From Dickeya lacustris (lineage in GTDB: Bacteria; Pseudomonadota; Gammaproteobacteria; Enterobacterales; Enterobacteriaceae), in NCBI RefSeq assembly GCF_029635795.1, contig NZ_CP114280.1:4154001-4218000 (forward strand): a DNA stretch of 64,000 nucleotides, in the 5' to 3' direction. Positions 36,626 through 48,486 of the stretch are shown here, one piece after another. Both the position numbers and the translations under genes were made by a program. Below the pieces are notes generated by a model, which worked only from the letters and a program-made list of their open reading frames with translations, did no database searches and was not told the DNA's origin. Every line of letters starts with the position of its first letter. The stretch's first letter is position 1.

Positions 36626-37936
36626 ATGAAAAAACAAAAATTTAGCCTGGCCTGGCAGATTCTCGTCGCATTGATTATCGGCATTGCTGTCGGGGCCTGG
36701 TTGCATGAGCATCCGGCGAATAAACAGTGGCTGATTCTCAATGTGCTCAGTCCGGCCGGGGATATCTTTATCCGCCTTATCAAAATGATTGTCGTGCCTA
36801 TCGTCATCACTACGCTGGTGGTGGGGATTGCTGGCGTGGGCGATGCCAAGAAACTGGGGCGTATCGGGTTTAAAACCATCGTCTATTTCGAAATCATCAC
36901 CACACTGGCGATTGTGCTGGGGATTACGCTGGCCAACGTGTTCCAGCCGGGCCACGGCATTGATATGTCGGCGCTGACCCGGGTGGATATCTCCCAATAT
37001 GAAAAAACCACCGAGCAGGTGCAAAGCGGTGCGCACGGCCTGGTGAGCACGATTTTGTCATTGATTCCTGCCAATATTTTTGCAGCACTCGCCAAAGGCG
37101 ACATGCTGCCGGTTATCTTTTTCTCGGTGCTGTTCGGCCTTGGTTTGTCATCACTGCCGCGCGAACAGCGCGATCCGCTGCTTAACGTTTTTCGTAGCGC
37201 CTCGGAAACCATGTTTCGCGTCACCAACATGATCATGCGTTATGCGCCCGTGGGCGTGTTTGCGCTGATTTCCGTCACCGTGGCCAACTTCGGTTTCGCG
37301 TCACTGTGGCCGCTGGCCAAACTGGTGGTGCTGGTGTATCTCTCGGTGCTGTTTTTTGCGCTGGTGGTGCTGGGGTCGGTGGCGAGAATGTGCGGCCTGC
37401 GCATCATGACGCTTATCCGCATTCTGAAAGATGAGCTGGTGCTGGCGTACTCGACGGCGAGCTCGGAAACGGTGTTGCCGCGTATTATTCAAAAAATGGA
37501 AGCCTACGGTGCGCCGAAAGCCATCACCAGCTTTGTGGTGCCGACCGGTTACTCGTTCAACCTTGATGGGTCAACGCTCTATCAGAGCATCGCCGCGATT
37601 TTTATCGCCCAGCTATACGGTATCGATCTCAGTTTGTGGCAGGAGCTGGTACTGGTGCTGACGCTGATGATCACCTCTAAAGGGATTGCCGGTGTGCCGG
37701 GCGTCTCCTTTGTGGTGTTGCTGGCCACACTTGGCAGTGTTGGGATCCCGCTGGAAGGGCTGGCGTTTATTGCCGGTGTTGACCGTATTCTGGATATGGC
37801 GCGCACCGCACTCAATGTGGTGGGCAATGCGCTGGCGGTGCTGGTCATCGCAAAATGGGAAGGGCAGTTTGACGAAGATAAAGCGCGCGAGTACGAACAA
37901 GCGCTTAACCGTGCGCAGGCTAACCCTGCTGCGTAA
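36626..37936 (+). CDS. gltP: Glutamate/aspartate:proton symporter GltP
   Basis: A 436-residue DAACS-family transporter (E. coli GltP 437). It begins MKKQKFSLAWQILVALIIGI, as in E. coli, and contains FIRLIKMIVVPIVITTLVVGIAG, STASSETVLPRIIQKMEAYGAPKAI, PTGYSFNLDGSTLYQSIAAIFIAQ and SKGIAGVPGVSFVVLLATL. It imports L-glutamate and L-aspartate with protons. A terminator-like palindrome follows. Compare the paralogue at 4306-5592. Confidence 0.92.
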   Translation: MKKQKFSLAWQILVALIIGIAVGAWLHEHPANKQWLILNVLSPAGDIFIRLIKMIVVPIVITTLVVGIAGVGDAKKLGRIGFKTIVYFEIITTLAIVLGITLANVFQPGHGIDMSALTRVDISQYEKTTEQVQSGAHGLVSTILSLIPANIFAALAKGDMLPVIFFSVLFGLGLSSLPREQRDPLLNVFRSASETMFRVTNMIMRYAPVGVFALISVTVANFGFASLWPLAKLVVLVYLSVLFFALVVLGSVARMCGLRIMTLIRILKDELVLAYSTASSETVLPRIIQKMEAYGAPKAITSFVVPTGYSFNLDGSTLYQSIAAIFIAQLYGIDLSLWQELVLVLTLMITSKGIAGVPGVSFVVLLATLGSVGIPLEGLAFIAGVDRILDMARTALNVVGNALAVLVIAKWEGQFDEDKAREYEQALNRAQANPAA

Positions 37937-37999
37937 CTTTTCTGCGTCACTTACCGCGTAACTTTACCGTGTAACCCTGCTGTATAACCCTATCGCTAC

Positions 38000-38021
38000 G
38001 ACGTCCGGTTAACCGGACGTC
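38000..38021. terminator. Palindrome after gltP
   Basis: A 22-bp perfect palindrome, GACGTCCGGTT followed by its inverse, lies 64 bp after gltP and is followed by a T-rich stretch. Probable terminator. Confidence 0.6.
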
Positions 38022-38058
38022 TTGCTGTTTAACGGCCCGATTTACTGCCATTATCTCT

Positions 38059-38093
38059 CACCCTGCAAGCGTTTTGCTCGCAGGGTGTTTTTT
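38059..38093 (+). terminator. Rho-independent terminator upstream of ydcF
   Basis: Stem CACCCTGC / GCAGGGTG with a 13-base loop is followed by six T. It ends just 20 bp before the ydcF start, so ydcF expression would need read-through or a promoter within or after the stem. Confidence 0.85.
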
Positions 38094-38112
38094 GCTATCC
38101 AGAGGGGGCACA

Positions 38113-38883
38113 ATGAACTTATCTGATGAAATAATCAGCGATTTAAACCAACTGGCGAGCTGGCTGGCCTGTGATGATTTCTCCTCCCTTGAGGCTGTGC
38201 AGCCGGATCTGATGGTGATGGCGGGCCATGCGATCCTGCCGACGATTTTTGGGGCGTTGGCATTGGCAAAACAGGCCGATATCCCGGTGCTGGTCAGTGG
38301 TGGGGTTGGGCATTCCACGCCATTATTGCAGCAAGCGGTAAAAAATAACCCGATGACCGCTGCAATCAACCCCGAGGGGCAAAGCGAAGCCGCTATCATT
38401 GCCCGTATCGGTGAGGCGCTATTTGCTATTCCAGCCGAGAGAATGTTGATTGAGAGCGACTCAAGGAATTGTGGTGAAAATGCCGACTTTAGCCGTGATT
38501 ACCTGCTCGAAAAACGGCTGCCACACCAGACGATTATTTTGGTGCAAGACCCGCTGATGCAGCGACGTACCGCTGAAACATACCGGTTTAGCTGGAGTAA
38601 CAAGAATCTGACGAGCCGGTTTATCAACTGGCCGGTGTTCACACCTCGGCTGATAAGCGTTCATGATGAGATTCTCATCACCGGGGCGTCGTTGCCGGGC
38701 ATCTGGCAACCGGAGCGCTATATTGCCATGATCCTGGGCGAGGTTAGGCGGCTGCGGGATGACAAAGAAGGGTATGGGCCGTCGGGAGCGGGGTTTATTG
38801 GTCATGTGACCCTGCCTGATAACGTGGCCTGCGCGTGGGCGCGGGTCATGCAGCATCAGGCACTGGCGCGGCTGATAAGATAA
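38113..38883 (+). CDS. ydcF: YdcF family protein (DUF218)
   Basis: A 256-residue protein similar to E. coli YdcF (266). The start MNLSDEIISDLNQLASWL at 38113 has AGAGGGGG upstream. Conserved DUF218 segments: LMVMAGHAILPTIFGALALA, IPVLVSGGVGHSTPLL, AERMLIESDSRNCGENADFS, ILVQDPLMQRRTAETYR and RLRDDKEGYGPSGAGFI. YdcF binds S-adenosylmethionine in E. coli structural work, but its role is not settled. It has no signal peptide, unlike SanA/ElyC relatives. It is convergent with dcuB. Confidence 0.87.
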   Translation: MNLSDEIISDLNQLASWLACDDFSSLEAVQPDLMVMAGHAILPTIFGALALAKQADIPVLVSGGVGHSTPLLQQAVKNNPMTAAINPEGQSEAAIIARIGEALFAIPAERMLIESDSRNCGENADFSRDYLLEKRLPHQTIILVQDPLMQRRTAETYRFSWSNKNLTSRFINWPVFTPRLISVHDEILITGASLPGIWQPERYIAMILGEVRRLRDDKEGYGPSGAGFIGHVTLPDNVACAWARVMQHQALARLIR

Positions 38884-38921
38884 TGGGTTCTGCATGCGCG
38901 CTGACGTATGTGGCCGCGACG

Positions 38922-38956
38922 AAAAACCGCCCGCAGGCAGCAGCCAAACGGGCGGT
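38922..38956 (-). terminator. Terminator after dcuB
   Basis: On the reverse strand, ACCGCCCG pairs with CGGGCGGT and is followed by T5. It lies 40-70 bp beyond the dcuB stop. Confidence 0.8.
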
Positions 38957-38994
38957 GGGGGGAGACAACAAACGCAGCCTGACGGCGTAACGCC

Positions 38995-40335
38995 TTAGTA
39001 GTAACCGTACAGTGCAGCGATGACCCAGCCAAACACACACGAGGTGCTCACGCCAATCAACCCCGGCAGAATAAAGCTGTGGTTAATGACAAAGCGGCCG
39101 ATGCGGGTGGTGCCGGAGCGGTCAAACTGAATTGCGGCAAGGTCGCTTGGGTAGGTCGGCAGAATATAGTAACCATAGCAAGCCGGTGCCGAGGCGACGA
39201 TATACGCCGGGTCAACGCCAATCGCCAGCGCAACCGGCACAATGGCGGCCAGCGCCGCAGCCTGCGAGTTGACGAACTTGGACACCAGCAGCAGTATCAG
39301 CGCATAGGCCCACGGATACTGTTTCACCAGCGCACCCAGCGTGTTTTTAATTTCTGACAGATGGGCACCAAACATGGTTTCCGCCATCCAGGCAATACCG
39401 TACACCGCCACGATAGCGATCATCCCGGAGCGGAACACTTCGTTTTTCGAAATCGAACCGGGGTTGGTTTTGGTGGCGATGATAATGATGGCACCGGAGA
39501 GCAGCATAAACATCTGGATAACCAGCACCATCGACAGCGGTTTGCCGTCAAATGACGGGCGCAGGCTTTCTACCGCGCCCAGCAGGGCGACAGCGGCGAT
39601 CGTTGCCAGAAAAATCCACATTGCGACCCAGTTGCTGCGCGGCAGTTTGCGATCCAGCAGGGTAGCGGTATCACCATAAACGTATTCACGGTTTTCCGGC
39701 ACAGAGATAAATTTCTGGAAATCCGGGTCTTTATCCAGATCTTTCCCCCGGAACCAACTGAAAATCCCGATCGCCAGAATACCCAGCAGGGTAGACGGAA
39801 TGGTGATAGCCAGTAAGTCCAGAAACTCAAGGTGTTTGCCGTGGAAGGTGAATTTACCCAGCATGGCCACTAACGACACCACGGCCACAGACACCGGGCT
39901 GGCGATAATCCCCATTTGTGCGCCAATCGAGCTGGCGGCCATAGGGCGCTCCGGGCGGATATTATTCTTGATGGCGACATCATAAATAATCGGCAGGATG
40001 GTGTAGACCACGTGGCCGGTACCACACAGAATCGTCAGAATACAGGTGACGAACGGCGCAATAACAGAGACGTATTTCGGGTTACGCCGCAGCATTTTCT
40101 CCGCGACTTGCAGCATCACGTCCAGGCCGCCTGATGCTTGCAGCGTGGCTGAGGCCGCGACCACAGAAATAATCACCAGCATGACATCTACCGGTGGTTT
40201 CCCAGGTTCGAGTTTGAATACAAAAACCAGAATGACGAGTCCGATACCCCCTAGTAATCCGAGCGCGATACCCCCTTTGCGCGCACCGTAAAACAGGCAG
40301 ATCAGGACTATGACAAGTTGAATGATAAAGTCCAT
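38995..40335 (-). CDS. dcuB: Anaerobic C4-dicarboxylate antiporter DcuB
   Basis: A 446-residue inner-membrane protein, the E. coli DcuB length. The start [21 protein letters not shown] at 40335 follows GGGGAA. It is nearly the E. coli sequence through long tracts: [118 protein letters not shown]. It exchanges fumarate or aspartate for succinate during anaerobic fumarate respiration. It fits with the anaerobic hydrogenase island nearby, although it is a separate unit. Confidence 0.96.
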   Translation of the reverse strand: MDFIIQLVIVLICLFYGARKGGIALGLLGGIGLVILVFVFKLEPGKPPVDVMLVIISVVAASATLQASGGLDVMLQVAEKMLRRNPKYVSVIAPFVTCILTILCGTGHVVYTILPIIYDVAIKNNIRPERPMAASSIGAQMGIIASPVSVAVVSLVAMLGKFTFHGKHLEFLDLLAITIPSTLLGILAIGIFSWFRGKDLDKDPDFQKFISVPENREYVYGDTATLLDRKLPRSNWVAMWIFLATIAAVALLGAVESLRPSFDGKPLSMVLVIQMFMLLSGAIIIIATKTNPGSISKNEVFRSGMIAIVAVYGIAWMAETMFGAHLSEIKNTLGALVKQYPWAYALILLLVSKFVNSQAAALAAIVPVALAIGVDPAYIVASAPACYGYYILPTYPSDLAAIQFDRSGTTRIGRFVINHSFILPGLIGVSTSCVFGWVIAALYGYY

Positions 40336-41089
40336 AAATTCCCCATTACTCAGCATGACGAGTTAATTAATTGAGATTGGATTACTGTCGTCATGGGTAC
40401 TATAGGGATTATTCCGAGTGTTTTTTCTTGATCTAAGTCTAGTATTTCAATTCTTTCTTTTATTAATCGACAATTAATTGCTGCATGGCAATAGAATAAA
40501 AAATAACTGATTTTTTTAGTTTTTTAATCAAAAGATTAATTTTTTAAACATCAATAAAGATGTGTCGCAATAAAAATGTTTTTATTTTCATGTTGTTGTG
40601 TTTTTTGTTATGTTTAGTTGTGATTTTTTTGTTGTAACATGGTTTTTTTATCGTTGGTTATTTGCCTTTATTTGGTGCGCGATGCCTTCGATAAAAGATG
40701 AATAATAATAGAATATATCCATGTTTAATATTAATTGCATGATTTTTAATTGTTTTCTCATCTGAACGCTATTTTATTAATAATGTCAAATAACCCCGCC
40801 TGCCGACAAGCGATAATTGCGCATATTTTTCATTCCATTTGGCGCGTTATTAATAAATCTGCCAACGTTGTCACATATTTCCCTTTTCAATGATTCGGTA
40901 TTGTTCGGCCATTAATTATCTGAGAATGACATTCAGTTAACCTTAAAAACAACCATTATTGCGTCACGGCTATTCGGTGGCCGAGTGATAAACAGAAAGA
41001 GGGTGCTTAAAAATTGGCAGGTATCTTGCTTAAAGGTTGGTGACGGGAGCAGTGCGCAACCCACGGCAACCACGGTAAGGAGAGCAACG
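40336..41089. other. AT-rich divergent intergenic region dcuB/patD
   Basis: About 750 bp, very AT-rich for this genome, between divergent dcuB and patD. It should hold both promoters. I recognise only a half-site TTGATCTAAG near 40427 that could belong to an FNR or CRP site; no full site is seen. Confidence 0.45.
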
Positions 41090-42562
41090 ATGCACGATAC
41101 TATGCACAATACTATTCGCACTAATGCGCACGATAATGTGCTGATTGACATGTTGATTGACGGGAAGCGGGTGGCGGGGCACGGCGCGCCTTACACGGTG
41201 TACAACCCGGCGACAGGGGAGGCGATTGTCGCTATTGCGCAGGCGGATTTGTCCCAGGTTGAAGCGGCTATTCTCGCCGCCGACAGCGCCTTTGCCCACT
41301 GGGGGCAAACCACGCCAAAAACCCGCGCCACGCTGTTGCTGAAACTGGCTGATAACATTGAGCAGCACGGCCCGACGCTGGCCCGGCTGGAATCATTAAA
41401 CTGCGGCAAGCCTTATCATGCGGTACTCAATGATGAGATACCGGCGGTGGTGGATGTGTTTCGCTTTTTCGCTGGCGCGGCGCGCTGCCTGAATGGTTCT
41501 GCGGCAGGCGAATACCTTGAGGGCCACACCTCGATGATTCGCCGCGACCCGGTCGGTGTGGTGGCGTCCATCGCGCCATGGAACTACCCGCTGATGATGG
41601 CGGCGTGGAAGCTGGCTCCGGCGCTGGCGGCGGGCAACTGCGTGGTGCTCAAGCCTGCCGAGCAAACCCCGCTGACCACGCTGTATCTGGCAAGCCTGCT
41701 GGCCGATCTGTTTCCGGCCGGGGTGGTCAATATCCTGTTCGGGCAAGGGCGGGAAATCGGCGATGTGCTGACCGGCCATGAACGGGTGCGCATGGTGTCG
41801 CTAACCGGCTCGATTGCCACCGGTGCGCACATCGTGGCGAATGCAGCCAGCAGCGTGAAACGCACGCATATGGAACTGGGCGGCAAAGCGCCGGTCATCG
41901 TGTTTGAGGATGCTGACCTGGAGCAAGTGGTTGATGGCATCCGCAGCTTCGGCTTTTATAACGCCGGGCAGGATTGCACCGCCGCCTGCCGTCTCTACGT
42001 GCAGCGCCCCATCTATGAGCAACTGGTGGAGAAACTGGGTAACGCGGTCGCCAGCCTGAACATCGGCGCGCCGGAAGACCCGGCCACCGAACTCGGGCCG
42101 CTGATTACTGCCGCACAGCTTGAACGGGTGGCCGGGTTTGTGGCGCGCGCCCGCGCCCAGCCGCACATCCGGCTGATTACCGGCGGCGAACGCGTGCCCG
42201 GCGCGGGTTACTATTTCCAGCCCACGGTGCTGGCGGATGCGCGTCAGGACGATGAAATCGTGCAGCAGGAGGTGTTCGGCCCGGTGATTTCCATCACCCC
42301 GTTTGACGATGAAGCCCAGGTGGTCGCCTGGGCGAATGACTCGCACTACGGCCTCGCCTCGTCGGTATGGACGCAGGATATTGGCCGTGCGCATCGGCTG
42401 GCGGCCTGTCTGGAGTATGGCTGCACCTGGGTCAACACCCATTTCATGCTGGTCAGTGAAATGCCGCACGGCGGCCAGAAACTCTCCGGTTACGGCAAGG
42501 ACATGTCCATTTACGGGCTGGAGGATTACACCATCGTGCGCCATGTGATGATTCGCCACTAA
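41090..42562 (+). CDS. patD: Gamma-aminobutyraldehyde dehydrogenase PatD
   Basis: A 490-residue NAD-dependent aldehyde dehydrogenase (E. coli PatD 474). The start at 41090 ([12 protein letters not shown]) has AAGGAG 7 bp upstream. Close matches to Pat[105 protein letters not shown], and the catalytic cysteine in [12 protein letters not shown] with the glutamate in MELGGKAP. It oxidises 4-aminobutanal to 4-aminobutyrate in putrescine breakdown. patA, which makes the aldehyde, follows in the same direction after 322 bp. Confidence 0.93.
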   Translation: MHDTMHNTIRTNAHDNVLIDMLIDGKRVAGHGAPYTVYNPATGEAIVAIAQADLSQVEAAILAADSAFAHWGQTTPKTRATLLLKLADNIEQHGPTLARLESLNCGKPYHAVLNDEIPAVVDVFRFFAGAARCLNGSAAGEYLEGHTSMIRRDPVGVVASIAPWNYPLMMAAWKLAPALAAGNCVVLKPAEQTPLTTLYLASLLADLFPAGVVNILFGQGREIGDVLTGHERVRMVSLTGSIATGAHIVANAASSVKRTHMELGGKAPVIVFEDADLEQVVDGIRSFGFYNAGQDCTAACRLYVQRPIYEQLVEKLGNAVASLNIGAPEDPATELGPLITAAQLERVAGFVARARAQPHIRLITGGERVPGAGYYFQPTVLADARQDDEIVQQEVFGPVISITPFDDEAQVVAWANDSHYGLASSVWTQDIGRAHRLAACLEYGCTWVNTHFMLVSEMPHGGQKLSGYGKDMSIYGLEDYTIVRHVMIRH

Positions 42563-44297
<1,735 letters not shown>

Positions 44298-44341
44298 ACA
44301 CCCCTTCTGATGCACTCAGCCCGCAGCTGAGGCGACACACC

Positions 44342-44373
44342 AAGCCAGTCTGATCATCCGACTGGCTTTTTCT
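44342..44373 (+). terminator. Rho-independent terminator after patA
   Basis: AAGCCAGTC / GACTGGCTT with a nine-base loop is followed by TTTTC. It ends the patA transcript before the siderophore locus. Confidence 0.85.
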
Positions 44374-44707
44374 TTTCACAACCGCTCATCTCCCATCCGG
44401 CACAATCCAGCGCACAGCTATTCCGATCGGCAACCACTCTTTCAATCCACACGCCTGCGTGAGGCGAGACGGCCTTTTATTCCCCCGGTGATGAAGGCGA
44501 TTTGGCTACGAAACAGAGCGCAGTCGTATGTGATTAAGATCACAAAATGGCGCTTTGCCTTTTGGCTGATTCCGGCGTTCCAGCAGCGGGAAAAAGGGGA
44601 GTAACTGCCGATTCTGTATGCATTTAGTGAATATAGCGTCAGAAATTGTAAGGATTTGGTTATGAAAAACAGCATCTAAATAACACTTGAGTGCCATTAT
44701 TGTTAAT

Positions 44708-44726
44708 GATAATTGTTGTCATTATC
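44708..44726. promoter_or_regulatory. Fur box of the achromobactin locus
   Basis: GATAATTGTTGTCATTATC matches 15 of 19 positions of GATAATGATAATCATTATC, with both outer hexamers perfect. It lies 22 bp before the acsF start, so Fur with iron should repress the locus. Confidence 0.85.
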
Positions 44727-44748
44727 AATATCACACGGAGTGAGAGCG

Positions 44749-46126
44749 ATGTTACCAACACAATTTGCTGTTAAGGATGCTCTGCAAAAAACCAATGCGG
44801 ATTATCTGGCACGACAAGGATGGTTTGAGTCGAATGTGCGTAGTTACCCACGCAAACTGCCGCTGGTCATCCGGCAGGCGCAAGGCGTATGGGTGACGGA
44901 TGTCGAGGGCAATGACTATCTCGACTGTCTGGCCGGTGCCGGGACATTGGCGCTAGGGCACAACCACCCGGAGGTGGTGGCCAGCATTCACGCGTTTCTC
45001 TCCTCCGGCCTGCCGATGCACACGCTGGATCTCACTACCCCGCTGAAAGATGCCTTTTGTGAAACCCTGCTGGCGCAGTTGCCGGGCGGTGATGCGCATT
45101 ACTGCCTGCAATTTTGCGGCCCGTCGGGAGCCGATGCGGTCGAGGCCGCCTTAAAGCTTGCCAAAACCTATACCGGACGCGGCGGTATCATCAGCTTTTC
45201 CGGCGGCTACCACGGCATGACCCATGGCGCGTTAGCGGTAACGGGCAATACCGGCCCGAAAGATGCCGTACACAATTTGATGCCCGGCGTGCAATTCCTG
45301 CCGTATCCCCATGAGTATCGCTGCCCGCTGGGACTCGGCGGTGACGCAGGTGTCACGGCGCTTTGCCACTATATCACTACGGTTTATTGAGGATGTTGAG
45401 CGCGGTATGCCTCTGCCCGCAGCGGTGATTGTTGAGGCGGTACAGGGCGAAGGCGGCGTGAATCCGGCGCCAGTGCGCTGGCTGCAAACCCTGCGCGACA
45501 TTACCCAGCGTCACGGTATTTTGCTGATTGTCGATGAAGTCCAGACCGGGTTTGGCCGCACCGGTAGCCTGTTTGCTTTTGAGCAGGCGGGCATTGAGCC
45601 GGATATTATCGTGATGTCAAAGGCGGTCGGCGGCGGCTTGCCGATGGCACTGCTGGCGATACGCCGTGAATATGATGCCTGGAAGCCCGGCACCCATACC
45701 GGCACGTTTCGCGGCAACCAGATGGCGATGGCGACGGGCAAAACCACCATCGAGATTTTGCTGCGCGACGGGCTGGCGGCACAGGCAGGCGTGCGCGGTG
45801 AGTGGCTAAAGCAACAGTTTGCCCGCTTGCAAACTCGCTTCCCCTGCCTTGGACAGGTACGCGGGCGTGGGCTGATGCTGGGGCTTGAAATTGTTGATGA
45901 ACGTCAGGCTGCCGATGCCACCGGCGCTTACCCGCTGGATGCCGAATTAGCGGTGGCGATCCAACAGCACTGCTTCCGTCAGGGGCTGTTGCTGGAGCGT
46001 GGCGGGCGGCAGGGGAATGTTATCCGGCTGCTGCCGCCATTAATCATTAGCGAACCGCAATGTGTACAGGTGGTGGCCTGCTTTGAGCGCGCATTAATCG
46101 AAGCCTTGGCGCAGGTGCGTGGTTAA
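44749..46126 (+). pseudogene. acsF: acsF, diaminobutyrate aminotransferase, frameshifted
   Basis: A PLP aminotransferase of the 2,4-diaminobutyrate type, which supplies the diaminobutyrate part of achromobactin. The first frame (from [16 protein letters not shown] at 44749, with GGAG upstream) contains [25 protein letters not shown] and [18 protein letters not shown] but stops at 45388-45390. The rest of the protein continues in another frame: [64 protein letters not shown]. One extra base near 45376-45380 (ACTACGG where ACTCGG would read through), or loss of two, explains the break. No slippery run is present, so recoding is unlikely. Either the gene is inactive or the sequence has an error here. 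It precedes acr by 135 bp. Confidence 0.88.
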
Positions 46127-46261
46127 TTCCTGTTTTTGCCAATACGAGGGCCGCTGGCACCATTATAAAAAACGGTATTTATCTTATTAGTTATCGGCAC
46201 AGGTAATGAAAACCGGTGCTCATTATTTTTGACTGGGAAATTCTATCATGAGGCTGAATAA

Positions 46262-48379
46262 ATGAAGGTTCGGGTATTATCTGCGTTAACGCCGCTGTTT
46301 TTATTTTCGCAGGCTAATGCGGCAGACAGTGTAAATAAAAATGATAATGAAATGGTCGTTACGGCTTCCCGAACGGATACCGAGAAAAAAGACTCACCAC
46401 AGGTAGTGACGATTATTACCAAAGAGCAAATTGATCAACAGCGGCAAATTACCAGCGACTCATCGCAAATATTAAGTAATTTATTACCGGCAATGGCACC
46501 CAGTCGTCAGAAAATGAGCGGCAGCGGCGAAACTTTTCGTGGCCGTGCGCCGCTGGTGTTGATTGATGGTATTCCGCAGTCCAACCCGCTGCGACCGACC
46601 GGGCGCGAGATGCACACTATCGATTTTGCGATGGTGGAGCGTATCGAGGTGATTCACGGTGCCAGCGCCAGCAATGGTATTGGTGCCACCGGCGGTGTTA
46701 TCAATATTATTACCCGCCGCCCGCAGCCGGGGGCGTTTAATCAGCATTTCAGCGTCGAGGCGACATCGCCCACCTCCAGGCTGGATGGCGATACCATGAG
46801 CTATAAAACCACCTACGGGTTTAACGGACGTGAAGACTACCTCGATTACCTGTTCTCCATGAGTTATGAAGATCAGGGCCTGTTTCTTGACGGGAAAAAT
46901 CGCCCGGTCGGTGTCGATAACACCCAGGGCGATATGATGGATTCCCGCGCGTATGACCTGATGGCGAAGGTCGGGTACTGGCTGGACAATGACCAGCGCG
47001 TGCAGGTGAGCCTGAACCGCTATCAGGTGAAAGGTAAGATGAATTACCTCGGTGTGGCGGGCGATAGGGATAAGGGCATCCCGACCACATCGATAGCCCA
47101 GCGCCCGGTTGGCGATGCGCCGATGAATCAGGTGTGGATGACCAGCGCAACCTATGACAATTACAATCTGGCGGGCATGAAGTTCAATTCGCTGGCCTAT
47201 TACCAGAATTACGAGTCGCTATTTGGCGCGGATACCTCCGCTTCATTCCAGGACATTCGCCTCGCGCCGCTCAACCGGTTGTATGACCAGTCTCGGGTCA
47301 CATCCAGCCGCTACGGTACAAAAGTGTCGTTGACCAAGGATGACCTCTGGGACGACTACCTGAAAGCCACGGTCGGCTTTGACACCCTGATTGATACCGG
47401 TAAACAAGATTTATGGCTGACCCAGCGCCTGTATGCGCCTGAGATGAAATACACCGATCTGTCGCCGTTTATGCAGTGGGATATTCAACCGGTGGACTCG
47501 CTGAAAATCACCGCCGGGGTGCGTTATGAATACGCGCGTCTGGATATTGACAGCTTCCGTACCGTGGCGGCGAGTACCGTCAAGGCACCGAATAGCAGCG
47601 TGGATGTGCAAGGCGGGCGCTTGAGCTTTAACAAGACGCTGTATAACGTCGGTACGGTATGGACTACGCCCTACCAGCCACTGAGTCTGTTCGTCAACTA
47701 CTCGCAGGGGTTTGGTATTCCTGATGTCGGGCGTACGCTGCGCGGTATTAAAGTTGCCAATCAGTCAGTCAGCATGCTGCCGCTGGAGCCGATTGTCACC
47801 GATAACATCGAAACCGGTTTTCGTATCCAGAAAGACCCGGTGGATCTTGAGCTCAGTTACTACCGCTCCAGCGCCAAGCTGGGCGAGCGTGTGGTGGACG
47901 CTGGCGGCACGTTCCAGAGCGAACGTCAGCGCACCCGTATTGACGGCATCGAAGCTTCGCTTGGCTATAAACTCAATGACGACCACCGCCTGAAACTGGG
48001 CTACTCCCACGTGCAGGGCCGCTATGACAGCAAAGGGAATGGCGGTCTTGAGGGCAAACTGGACGGGCTGAATGTGCCGCCGGATCGTATGACAGCAAGC
48101 TGGTCGGCCAACTGGACACCGCAATGGTCGTCCTTTATTCAGGCGAACTATACCTTTGACCGCATAATGGATGAAAGTGCGAAAGACTTTAATGGTTATT
48201 TATTATTGGATGCGGCGGTCGGTTATAAATTACCGAAAGGGAAAGTGAATTTATCGGTCGCAAACTTATTAGATAAACAGTACATCACCTATTACTCGCA
48301 GAGTGCGATTGTCAATCCATCGCGTTATTTTTCCGGGCGGGGAAGAACCGTGACATTGGGTTATAGCGTTGACTTCTGA
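46262..48379 (+). CDS. acr: Ferric achromobactin outer-membrane receptor Acr
   Basis: A 705-residue TonB-dependent receptor. The signal peptide MKVRVLSALTPLFLFSQANA is followed by a TonB box-like segment EMVVTASR. The plug domain includes QILSNLLPAMAPSRQKMSGSGETFRGR, VLIDGIPQ, IEVIHGASASNGIGATGGVINIITRR; the barrel ends in the aromatic residue expected (TLGYSVDF). The start has GAGG upstream. It takes up the iron-loaded siderophore across the outer membrane with TonB energy; by position between acsF and acsD it is Acr. Confidence 0.92.
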   Translation: MKVRVLSALTPLFLFSQANAADSVNKNDNEMVVTASRTDTEKKDSPQVVTIITKEQIDQQRQITSDSSQILSNLLPAMAPSRQKMSGSGETFRGRAPLVLIDGIPQSNPLRPTGREMHTIDFAMVERIEVIHGASASNGIGATGGVINIITRRPQPGAFNQHFSVEATSPTSRLDGDTMSYKTTYGFNGREDYLDYLFSMSYEDQGLFLDGKNRPVGVDNTQGDMMDSRAYDLMAKVGYWLDNDQRVQVSLNRYQVKGKMNYLGVAGDRDKGIPTTSIAQRPVGDAPMNQVWMTSATYDNYNLAGMKFNSLAYYQNYESLFGADTSASFQDIRLAPLNRLYDQSRVTSSRYGTKVSLTKDDLWDDYLKATVGFDTLIDTGKQDLWLTQRLYAPEMKYTDLSPFMQWDIQPVDSLKITAGVRYEYARLDIDSFRTVAASTVKAPNSSVDVQGGRLSFNKTLYNVGTVWTTPYQPLSLFVNYSQGFGIPDVGRTLRGIKVANQSVSMLPLEPIVTDNIETGFRIQKDPVDLELSYYRSSAKLGERVVDAGGTFQSERQRTRIDGIEASLGYKLNDDHRLKLGYSHVQGRYDSKGNGGLEGKLDGLNVPPDRMTASWSANWTPQWSSFIQANYTFDRIMDESAKDFNGYLLLDAAVGYKLPKGKVNLSVANLLDKQYITYYSQSAIVNPSRYFSGRGRTVTLGYSVDF

Positions 48380-48486
48380 TAAATTGTCCCGCCGCAAGGC
48401 GGGGCAAGGTGACGCTTATTATTCAGGATGATTAACCTTTATTGCGAAATACACCGCCGGCCAATGATTATTCTTATGGAGCAGAG

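Larger units (their letters stand above)
44298..44748. other. Intergenic region between patA and acsF
   Basis: About 450 bp with the patA terminator on the left and the Fur box of the achromobactin locus on the right. No credible gene lies between. Confidence 0.6.

Noticed and set aside
45340-45400. acsF break explained as programmed frameshifting
   Set aside because: No slippery heptamer, no stimulatory stem seen, and homologous aminotransferases are made from one frame.
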